Source of the DNA: Pseudoalteromonas sp. FUC4
GTDB taxonomy: Bacteria; Pseudomonadota; Gammaproteobacteria; Enterobacterales; Alteromonadaceae
Assembly: GCF_008370255.1 (NCBI RefSeq)
Contig: NZ_SEUI01000005.1
Span: 267-56,004 of the forward strand
Direction: 5' to 3'
Length of the DNA stretch: 55,738 nucleotides
In this document: positions 1 through 9,757 of the stretch, piece after piece
How the letters are laid out: each line of letters starts with the position of its first letter
Position numbering within the stretch: position 1 is the first letter of the stretch
Translations under genes and position numbers: made by a program
Notes under the pieces: model-generated
What the model was told of the DNA's origin: nothing
Database searches by the model: none
The model's input: only the letters and a program-made list of their open reading frames with translations

Positions 1-103
1 GTTAATATGACTAAAGTAGATATTTACTGAAAGACTTAAAAAATATTATCAGATATTTTCCAAATTCAGTTAGTGCGTAGCGATACGAACTGACAACCTA
101 ATT

Positions 104-221
104 TGCTTGGTGACAATAGCGTTTTGGACCCACCTGACTCCATGCCGAACTCAGTAGTGAAACGAAACAGCGCCGATGATAGTGTAGCATTTGCTATGTG
201 AAAGTAGGACATTACCAGGCT
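104..221 (+). rRNA. rrf: 5S ribosomal RNA, first tandem copy
   Basis: The conserved 5S core is present: a GGACCCACCTGA segment, then ATGCCGAACTCAG, AGTGAAACG and GCGCCGATGATAGTGTAG. The terminal helix closes with GCTTGG at 105-110 against CCAGGC at 215-220. The copy sits at the end of an rRNA operon whose 23S gene would lie before the window. The exact mature ends are estimated from the helix. It differs from the next copy at only two internal positions (138 and 194) plus the terminal base pair. Confidence 0.95.
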
Positions 222-281
222 TCAAATTCAGTCGAAGGACTTTAATCTTAATAATTAAAAATAAGAAAATTGAAAAGAATT

Positions 282-399
282 TTCTTGGTGACAATAGCGT
301 TTTGGACCCACCTGATTCCATGCCGAACTCAGTAGTGAAACGAAACAGCGCCGATGATAGTGTAGCATTTGTTATGTGAAAGTAGGACATTACCAGGAT
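282..399 (+). rRNA. rrf: 5S ribosomal RNA, second tandem copy
   Basis: This is a near-identical repeat of the first 5S gene, offset by 178 bases. C138 and C194 of copy 1 are T316 and T372 here. The T372 change turns a G-C pair into G-U in the small TAGCA/TGCTA hairpin, so folding is kept. The outermost helix pair is T283-A398 instead of G105-C220, a compensatory change. Both copies therefore look functional. A strong terminator follows 12 bases later. Confidence 0.95.
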
Positions 400-410
400 T
401 TAATTAAGAG

Positions 411-441
411 AAACCCGTTACAGCAATGTAACGGGTTTTTT
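411..441 (+). terminator. Rho-independent terminator of the rRNA operon
   Basis: The stem AAACCCGTTAC pairs with GTAACGGGTTT around a short loop and runs into a T tract. It lies directly after the second 5S gene, so it is the likely end of the rrn transcript. Confidence 0.9.
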
Positions 442-574
442 GCTATCTACGATTTAATAAATACTCAGTAGCAGGCGCTCTTGAACATCTACATCCAGTG
501 CTCCATAAAAAGCGGTTCCAATTGATGATAGCTTGTCGTATTTCACTGTAGATCTTCACCGCTGTTGGCCTACA

Positions 575-627
575 ACATTACTTGGATCTAATTAAAAGGA
601 ACCCCTTACAGTAGTGTGATGTTTTTT
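575..627 (+). pseudogene. Decayed remnant of a third 5S 3' end plus rrn terminator
   Basis: Starting at ACATTAC (575), this stretch can be aligned base by base to 385-441, the last bases of 5S copy 2 plus its terminator. It has the same order: a GGAT(T/C)TAATTAA block, then ACCC(G/C)TTACAG, then a T run. I count roughly 44 matches over 55 columns. Substitutions have broken the right arm of the terminator stem, so it should no longer terminate well. Upstream, only a GATGATAG (523-530) recalls the 5S body. The rest of the 442-728 gap holds no gene that I can support, apart from the glutaminase leader at its end. Confidence 0.6.
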
Positions 628-728
628 AATCTAGTAAAACCTATCTATAAATTCAACAACAAAACTAGGTGCACTTAATAGTGCGTGCTAAAATCCAATT
701 TTTATGAATGATGATATAGAGGTCTAGA

Positions 729-1652
729 TTGCCTACAGCTGATTACCAAAAGGTGCTTGATGAAATAGCACATGAAGTGCGTCCTTTATTATCACAGGGG
801 AAAGTAGCTGATTATATACCGGCGCTTGCCGAGGTGGATCCTGAGCAATTTTCTATCGCTATTTATACAACTGATGGTAAGACTGTATGTGCGGGGGATT
901 GCTCTCAACGTTTTACCATTCAGTCTGTTTCAAAAGTTATGACACTTACTATGGCACTACAGCGTTATGGTGATGAACTTTGGCATCGAGTTGGAAAGGA
1001 GCCTTCAGGTACAGCCTTTAACTCGCTTACACAGCTTGAGTTTGAAAAGGGGATTCCTCGTAATCCATTCATCAATGCAGGCGCAATTGTAACGTGTGAT
1101 GCATTATACAGCCGCTTATCTGCGCCAATGCATTCTATGCTCGAAACGTTCAGGTTATTAGCTGGTAATAGAGGCATAGTAATTGATAAAAAAGTTGCTA
1201 ATTCTGAGTATGAATTTAGGCATCGAAATGCTGCAATGGCGCATCTAATGAAGTCGTTTGGTAATTTTGAAAATGAAGTTGATGATGTTTTATGGTCTTA
1301 CTTTAACTTTTGTTCTATTGAGCTTAATTGTATTGAGTTAGCCAAAGCTTATAATTTTTTAGCTAATAAAGGTGTTGATAATCGTTCGGGAAATCGTGTT
1401 TTAAGTAGCCGTCAAAACAAGCAGCTAAATTCGCTTTTATTTACGAGTGGTTTATATGACGCTGCGGGTGATTTTGGTTACAGAGTTGGCATGCCAGGTA
1501 AGTCGGGAGTGTCAGGGACTGTTTTAGCTGTGTTACCAAATAAGTTTACTGTAGCTGTTTATTCGCCGGGGCTTAATTCGTTTGGTAATTCTGTTGCAGG
1601 AATCGCAGCGTTGGAGCTGTTATCTAAAAAACTCGATATTTCTATTTTTTAG
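729..1652 (+). CDS. glsA: Glutaminase
   Basis: Hydrolyses L-glutamine to glutamate and ammonia in the cytoplasm. It belongs to the serine-dependent beta-lactamase-fold glutaminases. The SxxK nucleophile motif is visible at residues 66-69 (QSVSKV), followed by the NPFINAGAIV block near 112-121 and a GKSGVSGT block near 257-264. At 307 residues it has the usual family length (about 305-310). The start is TTG at 729, chosen because AGAGG lies about seven bases upstream and no ATG is available at the family's usual N-terminus. The gene stands alone between the rRNA tail and the convergent gsk gene, sharing a bidirectional terminator with gsk. Family assignment is firm; the physiological role (nitrogen supply or acid response) cannot be told from sequence. 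Confidence 0.95.
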   Translation: MPTADYQKVLDEIAHEVRPLLSQGKVADYIPALAEVDPEQFSIAIYTTDGKTVCAGDCSQRFTIQSVSKVMTLTMALQRYGDELWHRVGKEPSGTAFNSLTQLEFEKGIPRNPFINAGAIVTCDALYSRLSAPMHSMLETFRLLAGNRGIVIDKKVANSEYEFRHRNAAMAHLMKSFGNFENEVDDVLWSYFNFCSIELNCIELAKAYNFLANKGVDNRSGNRVLSSRQNKQLNSLLFTSGLYDAAGDFGYRVGMPGKSGVSGTVLAVLPNKFTVAVYSPGLNSFGNSVAGIAALELLSKKLDISIF

Positions 1653-1659
1653 CTAAACG

Positions 1660-1684
1660 AAAGGGAGCAGTAATTGCTCCCTTT
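1660..1684. terminator. Bidirectional terminator between glsA and gsk
   Basis: AAGGGAGCA pairs with TGCTCCCTT around a four-base loop, with A-rich and T-rich flanks. It lies between two convergent genes and can serve both strands. Confidence 0.85.
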
Positions 1685-1689
1685 ATAAT

Positions 1690-2994
1690 TTATTGTTCCC
1701 AATAAACCTGCTCTAAACAATCTTCGCGTTCAGGTAAGCCACGAGATAAACGTGGAGAATGCTGAACTAATACTTCATAGCTGGCTCGGTTAGCATATTT
1801 ACTAATTTGCGATAGTGACGAATAAGTAATAGCTTGTTGTTGATGCTTAGCTGAGTTTGCCACATTAAGTTTATGATAAACATTCGCTGATAAATCATGT
1901 AGTACAGCGGCTAATGCACAATCACCTGCACCATTGGTGTTTTTGATTGAATCAGGTCCACCCATAAATGGTGCTGTATGACTATATGCTCTGATAGGTT
2001 CATCACATTCTTCTTTACGCATTGCTCGTGAAAATTCGTAACGGTTAAAATCAGGTATTGCACCTGGTAATAACGGGTATTCGGTTTCACGCTTTAAACT
2101 TTCGTCAACGTAGCCGGCCATAAACAAGCCTTTTTCGCCAGCGGTGCAAATAACTAAATCTACCCAATCAAGTGCTTTATCAGCAGCTAAAAGAGGATCT
2201 TCAAAACCCGTAATGGCTAAACCTTCTTCTTCGTTCATAGCAAGAATATCAACATGCTTTTCAACAAAGTTTGCCCACCAGGTCGGGTCTTGTTCAATTA
2301 AGAATTTAGTTCCGAGTGTTAGCACAACTGGCACACCTGCATCATTAGCGTATTTTACCGCTTGCATGGTGGCTTCAGTCATCGTTTCACTACCTTGCGT
2401 ACGCATAAGGTAGGCACTGATCACTAATGCTGATGAATTTTCAATAAGGTTTTTATCGATAGATTCAGGACGTAAGTGATTCATTAGGCCCGCACTTATT
2501 GCAAAAGTACGCTCACCTGTTTCATCAATCAATGTAAAACAACGACCTATAGGCCCATCTACTGGTTGAAGATAGTTTAAATCTACACGGCTTGAGGTAT
2601 TACATAAAAAGCGGTAAGCATAGCTACCTATTTTTATATTTTCGCTCATTACGCCTAATAAAACTGAGCGATCATCTGCAAGTACAGAGTAGTTGTGCAT
2701 AGTGTTACCAATGGTCCCACCGGCAAACTCAAAATCAACCATATCGTTTAATTTTAAACGATCGTATAAGGCGTTTGTTATGTCGCTATCAATAACTTGT
2801 GACATACCTCTACGTAGTTGAAATTCGTCAAGGAAAGCTTGATCAACTTTTGCCTCTATATCAACAACGATCTGATCGATACCCGTAATATAACTACGTT
2901 GTAATCGCTCTGTTGCGTTAAGTTGATTGGTAAGTGGATCTTTGGCTTCCACTGGAAAATAATGTTTATGCCTGCGGCGTCCAGGAAATTTCAT
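1690..2994 (-). CDS. gsk: Inosine-guanosine kinase
   Basis: Phosphorylates inosine and guanosine to IMP and GMP in purine salvage. It is a PfkB/ribokinase-fold protein. The C-terminal PfkB signature appears as NTNGAGDCALAAVLHDL near residues 353-369, with the catalytic Asp in GAGD. An N-terminal GGTIGNTMHNYSVL segment (about 91-104) corresponds to the nucleoside-binding region. The length of 434 residues equals that of E. coli Gsk. The ATG start is close to the divergent tadA promoter region; the pair is separated by 178 bases. Assignment is strong because Gsk orthologues are much longer than other PfkB kinases and share this distinctive N-terminus. Confidence 0.95.
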   Translation of the reverse strand: MKFPGRRRHKHYFPVEAKDPLTNQLNATERLQRSYITGIDQIVVDIEAKVDQAFLDEFQLRRGMSQVIDSDITNALYDRLKLNDMVDFEFAGGTIGNTMHNYSVLADDRSVLLGVMSENIKIGSYAYRFLCNTSSRVDLNYLQPVDGPIGRCFTLIDETGERTFAISAGLMNHLRPESIDKNLIENSSALVISAYLMRTQGSETMTEATMQAVKYANDAGVPVVLTLGTKFLIEQDPTWWANFVEKHVDILAMNEEEGLAITGFEDPLLAADKALDWVDLVICTAGEKGLFMAGYVDESLKRETEYPLLPGAIPDFNRYEFSRAMRKEECDEPIRAYSHTAPFMGGPDSIKNTNGAGDCALAAVLHDLSANVYHKLNVANSAKHQQQAITYSSLSQISKYANRASYEVLVQHSPRLSRGLPEREDCLEQVYWEQ

Positions 2995-3163
2995 TTGCTA
3001 CCCGTGTTGTGAGCTAAATAAAAAAAGCGTGAGATTATAGCGTAAATCCACACGAGTGAGCCATTACAAACAGGTAAATATCGTTTTATTTTTGCAATAA
3101 AGTAATGAATGACGCACTTTAGGGTGCTAACTAGGTATAATTACAGCATAAAAAGTTATTTAA

Positions 3164-3688
<525 letters not shown>

Positions 3689-3690
3689 AG

Positions 3691-3858
3691 TTAACTAGCG
3701 ATTGGCTCTATTTCTATTTCAGTCATTTGCTGCATAGCAAACATTCGGCGGCGCCAGATGATTTTTTTGTGCAGTTTTCTTAGCATAACACGACGGCGTG
3801 TGGCTGTTGAATAAATCACATTGCGCTTTAATTTTTGTGTGCGTCTACGTTTTAGCAT
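3691..3858 (-). CDS. Short arginine/lysine-rich hypothetical protein (55 aa)
   Basis: A 55-residue reading frame not recognised as any known family. It starts with ATG at 3858, preceded by AGGAGAAAA, a near-perfect ribosome binding site with good spacing. It stops at 3691, immediately after tadA on the other strand. The first 40 residues are extremely basic, with clusters KRRR (3-6), TRRRV (20-24) and WRRRMF (35-40). The last 15 are neutral to acidic (TEIEIEPIAS). No membrane segment or cysteine is present. The basic part could bind RNA or DNA, but that is inference from charge only. A strong SD in an otherwise empty gap argues that it is translated. Confidence 0.6.
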   Translation of the reverse strand: MLKRRRTQKLKRNVIYSTATRRRVMLRKLHKKIIWRRRMFAMQQMTEIEIEPIAS

Positions 3859-4022
3859 GTTTTCTCCTAATGCAAGAGTGAGAAAGGCGCAGGGTATATC
3901 TTATAAAATAATAATATACGAGTAATACACATTAGTGATCATTTGATGACAAGTAAACAGATATTTAATTTACTTAAATTTTGCTTAACGACTTGCTCAA
4001 AAAACTGATATCTATACAAATA

Positions 4023-5534
4023 TTAGTTATTGTTCTCACTGGGTTGTTCGGGCTCAATTATAGGCTGTTTTTTTGTTTGCGCTTCATCTTTGTTACTTCT
4101 ATCGTCACTTTCTTCATTTAGCTTTGGCTTGGTATCAGTATCAGTTATCTGCTTTGTGATTGGTTCTGGTTCAGGCTCTACAGCAATAGCATTATTCTCA
4201 TCTAGCCACACAAGTGCATCGTAATAGCGACGAATATTATCAACATATTTAACTGCGACATCGCCACGCGCATAACCATAGCGAGTTTTGCGGTAATAGC
4301 GCTTTTTAATTAACAGCGGCAAGCGTTTTTTTACATCAGCCCATTTATCAGGGCTTGCGCCTTGCTGCTCGGTAATTATACGCGCGTCGTTAACGTGCCC
4401 CCAACCTACATTGTAAGCCGCTAGTGCAAGCCATGTTCTATCGGGTTGCGGGATTCTGTCGGGAATACGTTTAATAAGCTTGCTTAAGTATTTAGCGCCA
4501 CCACGAATATTTTGCTCTGGCTCTAATCGGTTAGTAACACCCACTTGTTTTGCTGTACTGCGGGTTAACATCATAATACCGCGGACGCCTGTTGGTGATT
4601 TAGCGCGAGGATTCCACATAGATTCTTGATAGCTAAGTGCCGCTAATAAACGCCAATCAAGGCTACCAGCATATTGTTCAAACCATGGTTGGTATGTTGG
4701 TAAGGTTTCTTTTATAGCTTCGATATAAGCAAGGGTATTTACATAGTTAAATTGGCGTACATGGCCAAAGTATTTTTCTTCAAGCACGTAGAGCTGATTA
4801 CTCTGCTTTATATCGCCAAAAAATGGCACTAATAAGGAATATAAAGAATCATCTTTTGATTTGTTAAGTATCCATGCAATCGGGTCGTTATGACTAACAG
4901 AAAAACCGATACTTAAATTTGGATGATAACGGCGAAACAGTGATAACGTATGCGTATCAGCGAGTGTGTAATCTATCTCGCCATCAATAACTGCTTGAAG
5001 TAGTTCTTCTTCATCAAACTCTTCGCTTTCTATCCAAGTAAGATCTGGATTGTTTTTTTTCATTTTTTGCAGAGTAAGCGAATGACTACTTTTAGCGATA
5101 ACAGTAAAGTTGCCATCTAAGTCGGCAAACTCTCGAGGACGAACACGTCCTTGCTTATAAACTAACTTTTGGCTGATTGTTCTGTAAGTTGGTCCATAAC
5201 GGTATTGCTCTGCACGGGTTTTATTATAGGTAAGTCCTGAGGCAATTAAATCTAAATCACCGCTTTCAAGGCGTTCAAACATATCGGATAAGTTAAAAAA
5301 TGGCACTATTTCAAGCTCTACACCTAAATATTCAGCAAATGCTTGAGATAGCTCATATTCAAAGCCTTGTTCACCTTGAACGGCTTGATAATAATTACTA
5401 GCACTTGCAAGTGTACCCACACGTATTTTGTTTTGCTCTTTTATTTGGGCGAGTTGAGTCGGCTGCTCTTGCATATCACATGCACATAACAGCATAACTA
5501 AAGTAATGATTATTATTAGTTTTTCTTTGAACAT
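4023..5534 (-). CDS. mltF: Membrane-bound lytic murein transglycosylase F
   Basis: Cleaves the MurNAc-GlcNAc bond of peptidoglycan, leaving 1,6-anhydro-MurNAc ends, from the periplasmic face of the outer membrane. A lipoprotein signal ends in LLCAC, so Cys19 is the likely acylated residue. A solute-binding-like domain (about residues 33-260, NKIRVGTLASASNYY onward) regulates the C-terminal SLT lysozyme-like domain; its catalytic Glu is about residue 304 in LSYQESMWNP, followed by GVRGIMML. I chose ATG at 5534 because AAGGGG precedes it and the signal peptide starts there; an upstream TTG at 5615 would add 27 residues before the signal. The C-terminal 50 residues are an acidic, proline-rich tail. 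It is divergent from purL, an arrangement known from other gammaproteobacteria. Confidence 0.94.
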   Translation of the reverse strand: MFKEKLIIIITLVMLLCACDMQEQPTQLAQIKEQNKIRVGTLASASNYYQAVQGEQGFEYELSQAFAEYLGVELEIVPFFNLSDMFERLESGDLDLIASGLTYNKTRAEQYRYGPTYRTISQKLVYKQGRVRPREFADLDGNFTVIAKSSHSLTLQKMKKNNPDLTWIESEEFDEEELLQAVIDGEIDYTLADTHTLSLFRRYHPNLSIGFSVSHNDPIAWILNKSKDDSLYSLLVPFFGDIKQSNQLYVLEEKYFGHVRQFNYVNTLAYIEAIKETLPTYQPWFEQYAGSLDWRLLAALSYQESMWNPRAKSPTGVRGIMMLTRSTAKQVGVTNRLEPEQNIRGGAKYLSKLIKRIPDRIPQPDRTWLALAAYNVGWGHVNDARIITEQQGASPDKWADVKKRLPLLIKKRYYRKTRYGYARGDVAVKYVDNIRRYYDALVWLDENNAIAVEPEPEPITKQITDTDTKPKLNEESDDRSNKDEAQTKKQPIIEPEQPSENNN

Positions 5535-5692
5535 TGAGTGCCCCTTAAGCTCGCCAGCCACCGTTATAGCAAAACTAAGCCATCGCGTCACTTTACCTTT
5601 TATTTTATTAACCAAAAGAGGCTATAAATAAAGCTAAAAAGTTAATTTTATGAAAAGCGTAATTTTGAGTTAAATCTGAATGCTAATTGGAC

Positions 5693-5698
5693 TATAAT
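5693..5698 (+). promoter_or_regulatory. Candidate -10 element of the purL promoter
   Basis: A perfect TATAAT lies 36 bases before the purL start. The best -35 candidates (TTGAGT at 5665, TTAAAT at 5670) are poorly spaced or weak. I see no convincing PurR operator here. Confidence 0.4.
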
Positions 5699-5733
5699 GC
5701 GTGCCTAAAATATCGTTCAATCCCTAACCCCGG

Positions 5734-8700
5734 ATGAAATTACCTATGTTGATCCTTCGTGGTGCACCAGCACTTTCAGAGTTCAGAGTTAATAAAATTT
5801 TAGCGCGTTGCCAACAATCGCAACTTCCAGTCACTAACGTATACGCCGAGTATGCTCACTTTGCCGATTTAACATCGCCGTTGAGTAGCTCTGAGCAAAC
5901 CAAGCTTGAAAAACTATTAACTTATGGTCCAACTATTGCTGAGCATACCCCAGCTGGCAAACTTGTACTTGTTACACCTCGCCCAGGTACCATTTCACCT
6001 TGGGCATCTAAAGCTACCGATATCGCCCACAACTGTGGTTTAAAGCAGGTTCATCGTGTTGAACGCGGTATTGCTTATTATATTGAAGGTGATTTAAACG
6101 CAGAACAACTTGTACAAGTAACTGCGTTATTACACGACCGCATGACTGAAGCCACACACAATGAACTTGAAGATGCGGCTCAGCTGTTTCGCAGTGATGC
6201 CCCACGCCAAATGTCGTCTGTCGATATTTTAGGTGGTGGACGCGAAGCACTAGCAACAGCCAATGTTGAACAAGGCTTTGCGCTTGCTGATGACGAGATA
6301 GACTACTTAGTAGAAAATTTTACAAAGTTAGGACGTAACCCTAACGACATCGAATTGTTTATGTTTGCACAAGCGAACTCAGAGCATTGTCGCCATAAAA
6401 TATTTAATGCTGACTGGACAATCGATGGAAAAGAGCAGCCAAAATCGCTGTTTAAAATGATTAAAAATACGTTTGAGCTAAATCCTGAAAATGTATTGTC
6501 GGCGTATAAAGATAACGCGGCAGTAATGAAAGGCTCAAAAGCGGGTCGCTTCTTCCCAAATGCGCAAGGTGAATATGCGTATCATCAAGAAGACATTGAA
6601 ATATTAATGAAAGTTGAAACTCATAACCACCCAACAGCTATCGCGCCATTCTCTGGTGCGGCTACAGGTTCTGGTGGTGAGATTCGCGATGAAGGCGCAA
6701 CTGGTCGTGGCTCTAAGCCAAAAGCAGGCTTAGTTGGCTTTACTGTATCAAATTTACGTATTCCAGGTTACGAGCAGCCGTGGGAAAGCGATTTTGGTAA
6801 GCCGGGTCGTATTGTAAACGCACTTGATATAATGACAGAAGGTCCACTAGGTGGCGCTGCATTTAATAATGAGTTTGGTCGTCCTAACTTGTTAGGCTAC
6901 TTCCGTACTTACGAAGAAAAAGTAACAAGCCATAATGGTGAAGAAGTACGTGGTTACCATAAACCAATTATGCTTGCCGGTGGTTTAGGTAATATTCGCT
7001 CTGATCATGTTCAAAAAGGCGATATTCCTGTTGGCGCTAAGTTAATTGCGCTAGGTGGGCCTGCAATGAACATTGGTTTAGGCGGTGGTGCTGCATCAAG
7101 CATGGCCTCTGGTCAATCAAACGAAGATTTAGACTTTGCTTCAGTACAACGCGAAAACCCAGAAATGGAACGTCGTTGCCAAGAAGTTATCGATAAATGC
7201 TGGCAGCTAGGTGACGAAAACCCAATTGCATTCATTCACGATGTAGGTGCTGGCGGTTTATCAAATGCGTTCCCTGAGCTTGTTAATGATGGCGGACGTG
7301 GTGGTAAGTTCCAATTACGTAGCATTCCTAACGATGAGCCAGGCATGGCACCACACGAAATTTGGTGTAATGAATCACAAGAACGTTATGTACTCGCTGT
7401 TGGCGTAGAGGACTTTGATCGCTTTGAAGCAATTTGTAAGCGTGAACGTGCCCAGTACGCTGTTATTGGTGAAGCAACAGCTGAACCTCACTTAACAGTG
7501 TCAGACAGCCACTTTGAAAATAACCCTGTTGATTTGCCGCTGGACGTATTATTAGGTAAAGCACCTAAAATGCACCGCGATGTAACGTCAAAGCACGTTG
7601 TTGGCAAAGCGCTTGATATCACATCAATAAATGCAGCAGATGCAGCGCAGCGCTTAATGCGTTTGCCAACCATTGCAGAAAAAACATTCTTAATAACAAT
7701 CGGCGATCGCTCAGTTACGGGTTTAGTAGCACGCGACCAAATGGTTGGTCCTTGGCAAGTACCTGTTGCTAACTGTGCAGTAACTGCGGCAACGTATGAT
7801 ACTTACCACGGTGAAGCTATGTCACTCGGTGAGCGTACTCCGGCTGCATTACTTAATTACGGTGCATCTGCTCGTTTAGCTGTGGCAGAGTCGTTAACTA
7901 ATATTGCTTGTGCAAATATTGGTAGCCTTGAAAACATTAAGTTATCGGCAAACTGGATGGCAGCAGCGGGTCACCCAGGTGAAGATGCTGGTTTATATGA
8001 AGCGGTTAAAGCCGTAGGGGAAGAGCTTTGTCCTGCGCTTGGTTTAACGATTCCAGTAGGTAAAGATTCTATGTCGATGAAAACGACATGGAAAGATGAA
8101 GGTGACTCACAAGATAAGTCAGTAACATCGCCGCTTTCACTGGTTATAACTGCGTTTGGTCGTGTTGACGACGTACGTAAAACAGTAACGCCACAACTAC
8201 GTACAGATAAAGGCGATACATCGCTAATATTAGTTGATTTAGGTGCGGGTAAAAATCGCATGGGCGCATCAAGCCTTGCGCAAGTTTATAAGCAATTAGG
8301 TGATGTAACCCCTGATGTTGATAGCCCTGAGTTATTAAAAGGCTTTTATAACGCAATGCAAGCGCTTGTGGCTGATAGTAAGTTACTTGCTTATCATGAC
8401 CGCTCAGACGGTGGTTTATTTACTACAGTTGCTGAAATGGCGTTTACGGGTCATACCGGTGTAACGGTTGATTTAGCAGCTTTAACAGGCTCTGACATTG
8501 AAGCGCTTTATAACGAAGAGCTAGGTGCGGTAATTCAAGTTGCAAATGCTGATTTAGATGCAGTAAATGCGGTGTTTGAACAACATGGTATAGCAGCAAT
8601 TAGCCACAACATTGGCACGCTTAACAGTGACGATACGATTATATTTAACCGTGGCGAAAATACAGTACTTAATCATACGCGTACTGAGCTTCGTACTATT

Positions 8701-9636
8701 TGGGCTGAAACAACGTATCAAATGCAAGCACGCCGTGATAACCCTGAGTGTGCTAAGCAAGAGTTTGATGCTAAATTTGATGCAAAAGATCCAGGCTTAA
8801 ACGTAAAACTTAACTTTGATTTAAACGAAGATATAGCTGCACCATACATTGCAACCGGTGCTAAACCGCAAATGGCTATTTTACGTGAGCAGGGTGTTAA
8901 CTCTCATTTAGAAATGGCGGCAGCGTTTAATCGCGCAGGTTTTGCTGCTGTTGATGTACACATGAGCGATATTTTAGAAGGTCGTTTAACACTAGAGCAA
9001 TTTAAAGGTTTAGTGGCATGTGGTGGTTTCTCATACGGTGACGTACTTGGTGCGGGTGAAGGTTGGGCTAAGTCTATTTTGTTTAACGACATGGCACGTG
9101 ATCAGTTCCAAAACTTCTTCCACCGTGAAGATACCTTTAGCTTAGGTGTATGTAACGGTTGCCAAATGTTATCAACGTTAAAGGAGTTGATCCCTGGTAC
9201 TGAACATTGGCCGCGCTTTGTAACTAATAAATCAGAGCGTTTTGAAGCACGCTTTAGTTTAGTAGAAATACAAGAGAATCCGTCTGTATTCTTTAACGGA
9301 ATGGCTGGATCGCGTATGCCAATTGCAGTTTCTCATGGTGAAGGTCATGCTGAGTTTGCAAACTATGCAGCCACTAAAGCGGCGCTTGATAGCGGCACTG
9401 TAGCGGTTAAGTTTGTAGATAACTACGGTAACCCTACAACGCAGTACCCAGCTAACCCTAATGGTTCTCCAGAAGGTATTACCGGTATTACGTCAACAGA
9501 TGGTCGCGCCACTGTAATGATGCCGCATCCAGAACGTGTATTCAGAAGCGTTGCCAACTCTTGGCATCCTGATGAGTGGAGCGAGGATAGCCCGTGGATG
9601 CGTATGTTCCGTAACGCACGTAAAAACGTAGGTTAA
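5734..9636 (+). CDS. purL: Phosphoribosylformylglycinamidine synthase
   Basis: Fourth step of de novo purine synthesis: FGAR + glutamine + ATP to FGAM, in the cytoplasm. This is the long single-chain proteobacterial type (1300 residues; E. coli 1295), with an N-terminal PurS-like domain, two AIR-synthase-type ATP domains and a C-terminal class I glutaminase domain. In the last, the nucleophile Cys lies in [10 protein letters not shown], and the His/Glu pair in MMPHPERV near the end. [15 protein letters not shown] and [13 protein letters not shown] mark the first synthetase half. The start could equally be ATG at 5746, since the E. coli protein begins just before the matching ILRG; neither has a clear ribosome site. 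Confidence 0.98.
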   Translation: MKLPMLILRGAPALSEFRVNKILARCQQSQLPVTNVYAEYAHFADLTSPLSSSEQTKLEKLLTYGPTIAEHTPAGKLVLVTPRPGTISPWASKATDIAHNCGLKQVHRVERGIAYYIEGDLNAEQLVQVTALLHDRMTEATHNELEDAAQLFRSDAPRQMSSVDILGGGREALATANVEQGFALADDEIDYLVENFTKLGRNPNDIELFMFAQANSEHCRHKIFNADWTIDGKEQPKSLFKMIKNTFELNPENVLSAYKDNAAVMKGSKAGRFFPNAQGEYAYHQEDIEILMKVETHNHPTAIAPFSGAATGSGGEIRDEGATGRGSKPKAGLVGFTVSNLRIPGYEQPWESDFGKPGRIVNALDIMTEGPLGGAAFNNEFGRPNLLGYFRTYEEKVTSHNGEEVRGYHKPIMLAGGLGNIRSDHVQKGDIPVGAKLIALGGPAMNIGLGGGAASSMASGQSNEDLDFASVQRENPEMERRCQEVIDKCWQLGDENPIAFIHDVGAGGLSNAFPELVNDGGRGGKFQLRSIPNDEPGMAPHEIWCNESQERYVLAVGVEDFDRFEAICKRERAQYAVIGEATAEPHLTVSDSHFENNPVDLPLDVLLGKAPKMHRDVTSKHVVGKALDITSINAADAAQRLMRLPTIAEKTFLITIGDRSVTGLVARDQMVGPWQVPVANCAVTAATYDTYHGEAMSLGERTPAALLNYGASARLAVAESLTNIACANIGSLENIKLSANWMAAAGHPGEDAGLYEAVKAVGEELCPALGLTIPVGKDSMSMKTTWKDEGDSQDKSVTSPLSLVITAFGRVDDVRKTVTPQLRTDKGDTSLILVDLGAGKNRMGASSLAQVYKQLGDVTPDVDSPELLKGFYNAMQALVADSKLLAYHDRSDGGLFTTVAEMAFTGHTGVTVDLAALTGSDIEALYNEELGAVIQVANADLDAVNAVFEQHGIAAISHNIGTLNSDDTIIFNRGENTVLNHTRTELRTIWAETTYQMQARRDNPECAKQEFDAKFDAKDPGLNVKLNFDLNEDIAAPYIATGAKPQMAILREQGVNSHLEMAAAFNRAGFAAVDVHMSDILEGRLTLEQFKGLVACGGFSYGDVLGAGEGWAKSILFNDMARDQFQNFFHREDTFSLGVCNGCQMLSTLKELIPGTEHWPRFVTNKSERFEARFSLVEIQENPSVFFNGMAGSRMPIAVSHGEGHAEFANYAATKAALDSGTVAVKFVDNYGNPTTQYPANPNGSPEGITGITSTDGRATVMMPHPERVFRSVANSWHPDEWSEDSPWMRMFRNARKNVG

Positions 9637-9684
9637 TTATATTTACGTTTATACAAGTTAGATTCATAATCTTACTGTAAAATT

Positions 9685-9712
9685 AAAAAGGCTGCATTGT
9701 GCAGCCTTTTTT
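9685..9712 (+). terminator. Rho-independent terminator after purL
   Basis: AAAAAGGCTGCA pairs with TGCAGCCTTTTT around a three-base loop, followed by further T residues. Confidence 0.92.
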
Positions 9713-9757
9713 GATTAGTATAGTTTTAGCTAAAAGCACAAAGCATTTAAGGATAGT

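Noticed and set aside
1..103. The 3' end of a 23S rRNA gene.
   Set aside because: The bases before the first 5S do not resemble the conserved end of 23S; they look like the 23S-5S spacer.
5534..5615. A 27-residue extension of MltF from an upstream TTG.
   Set aside because: The lipoprotein signal and a good ribosome site belong to the ATG at 5534; a charged segment before a signal peptide is implausible.
5641..5733. A PurR operator upstream of purL.
   Set aside because: No stretch resembles the ACGCAAACGTTTNCNT-type consensus closely enough.
6014..6256. Reading frames antisense to purL and other large genes.
   Set aside because: They lie fully inside strongly coding sequence in another frame, with no ribosome sites or family features.
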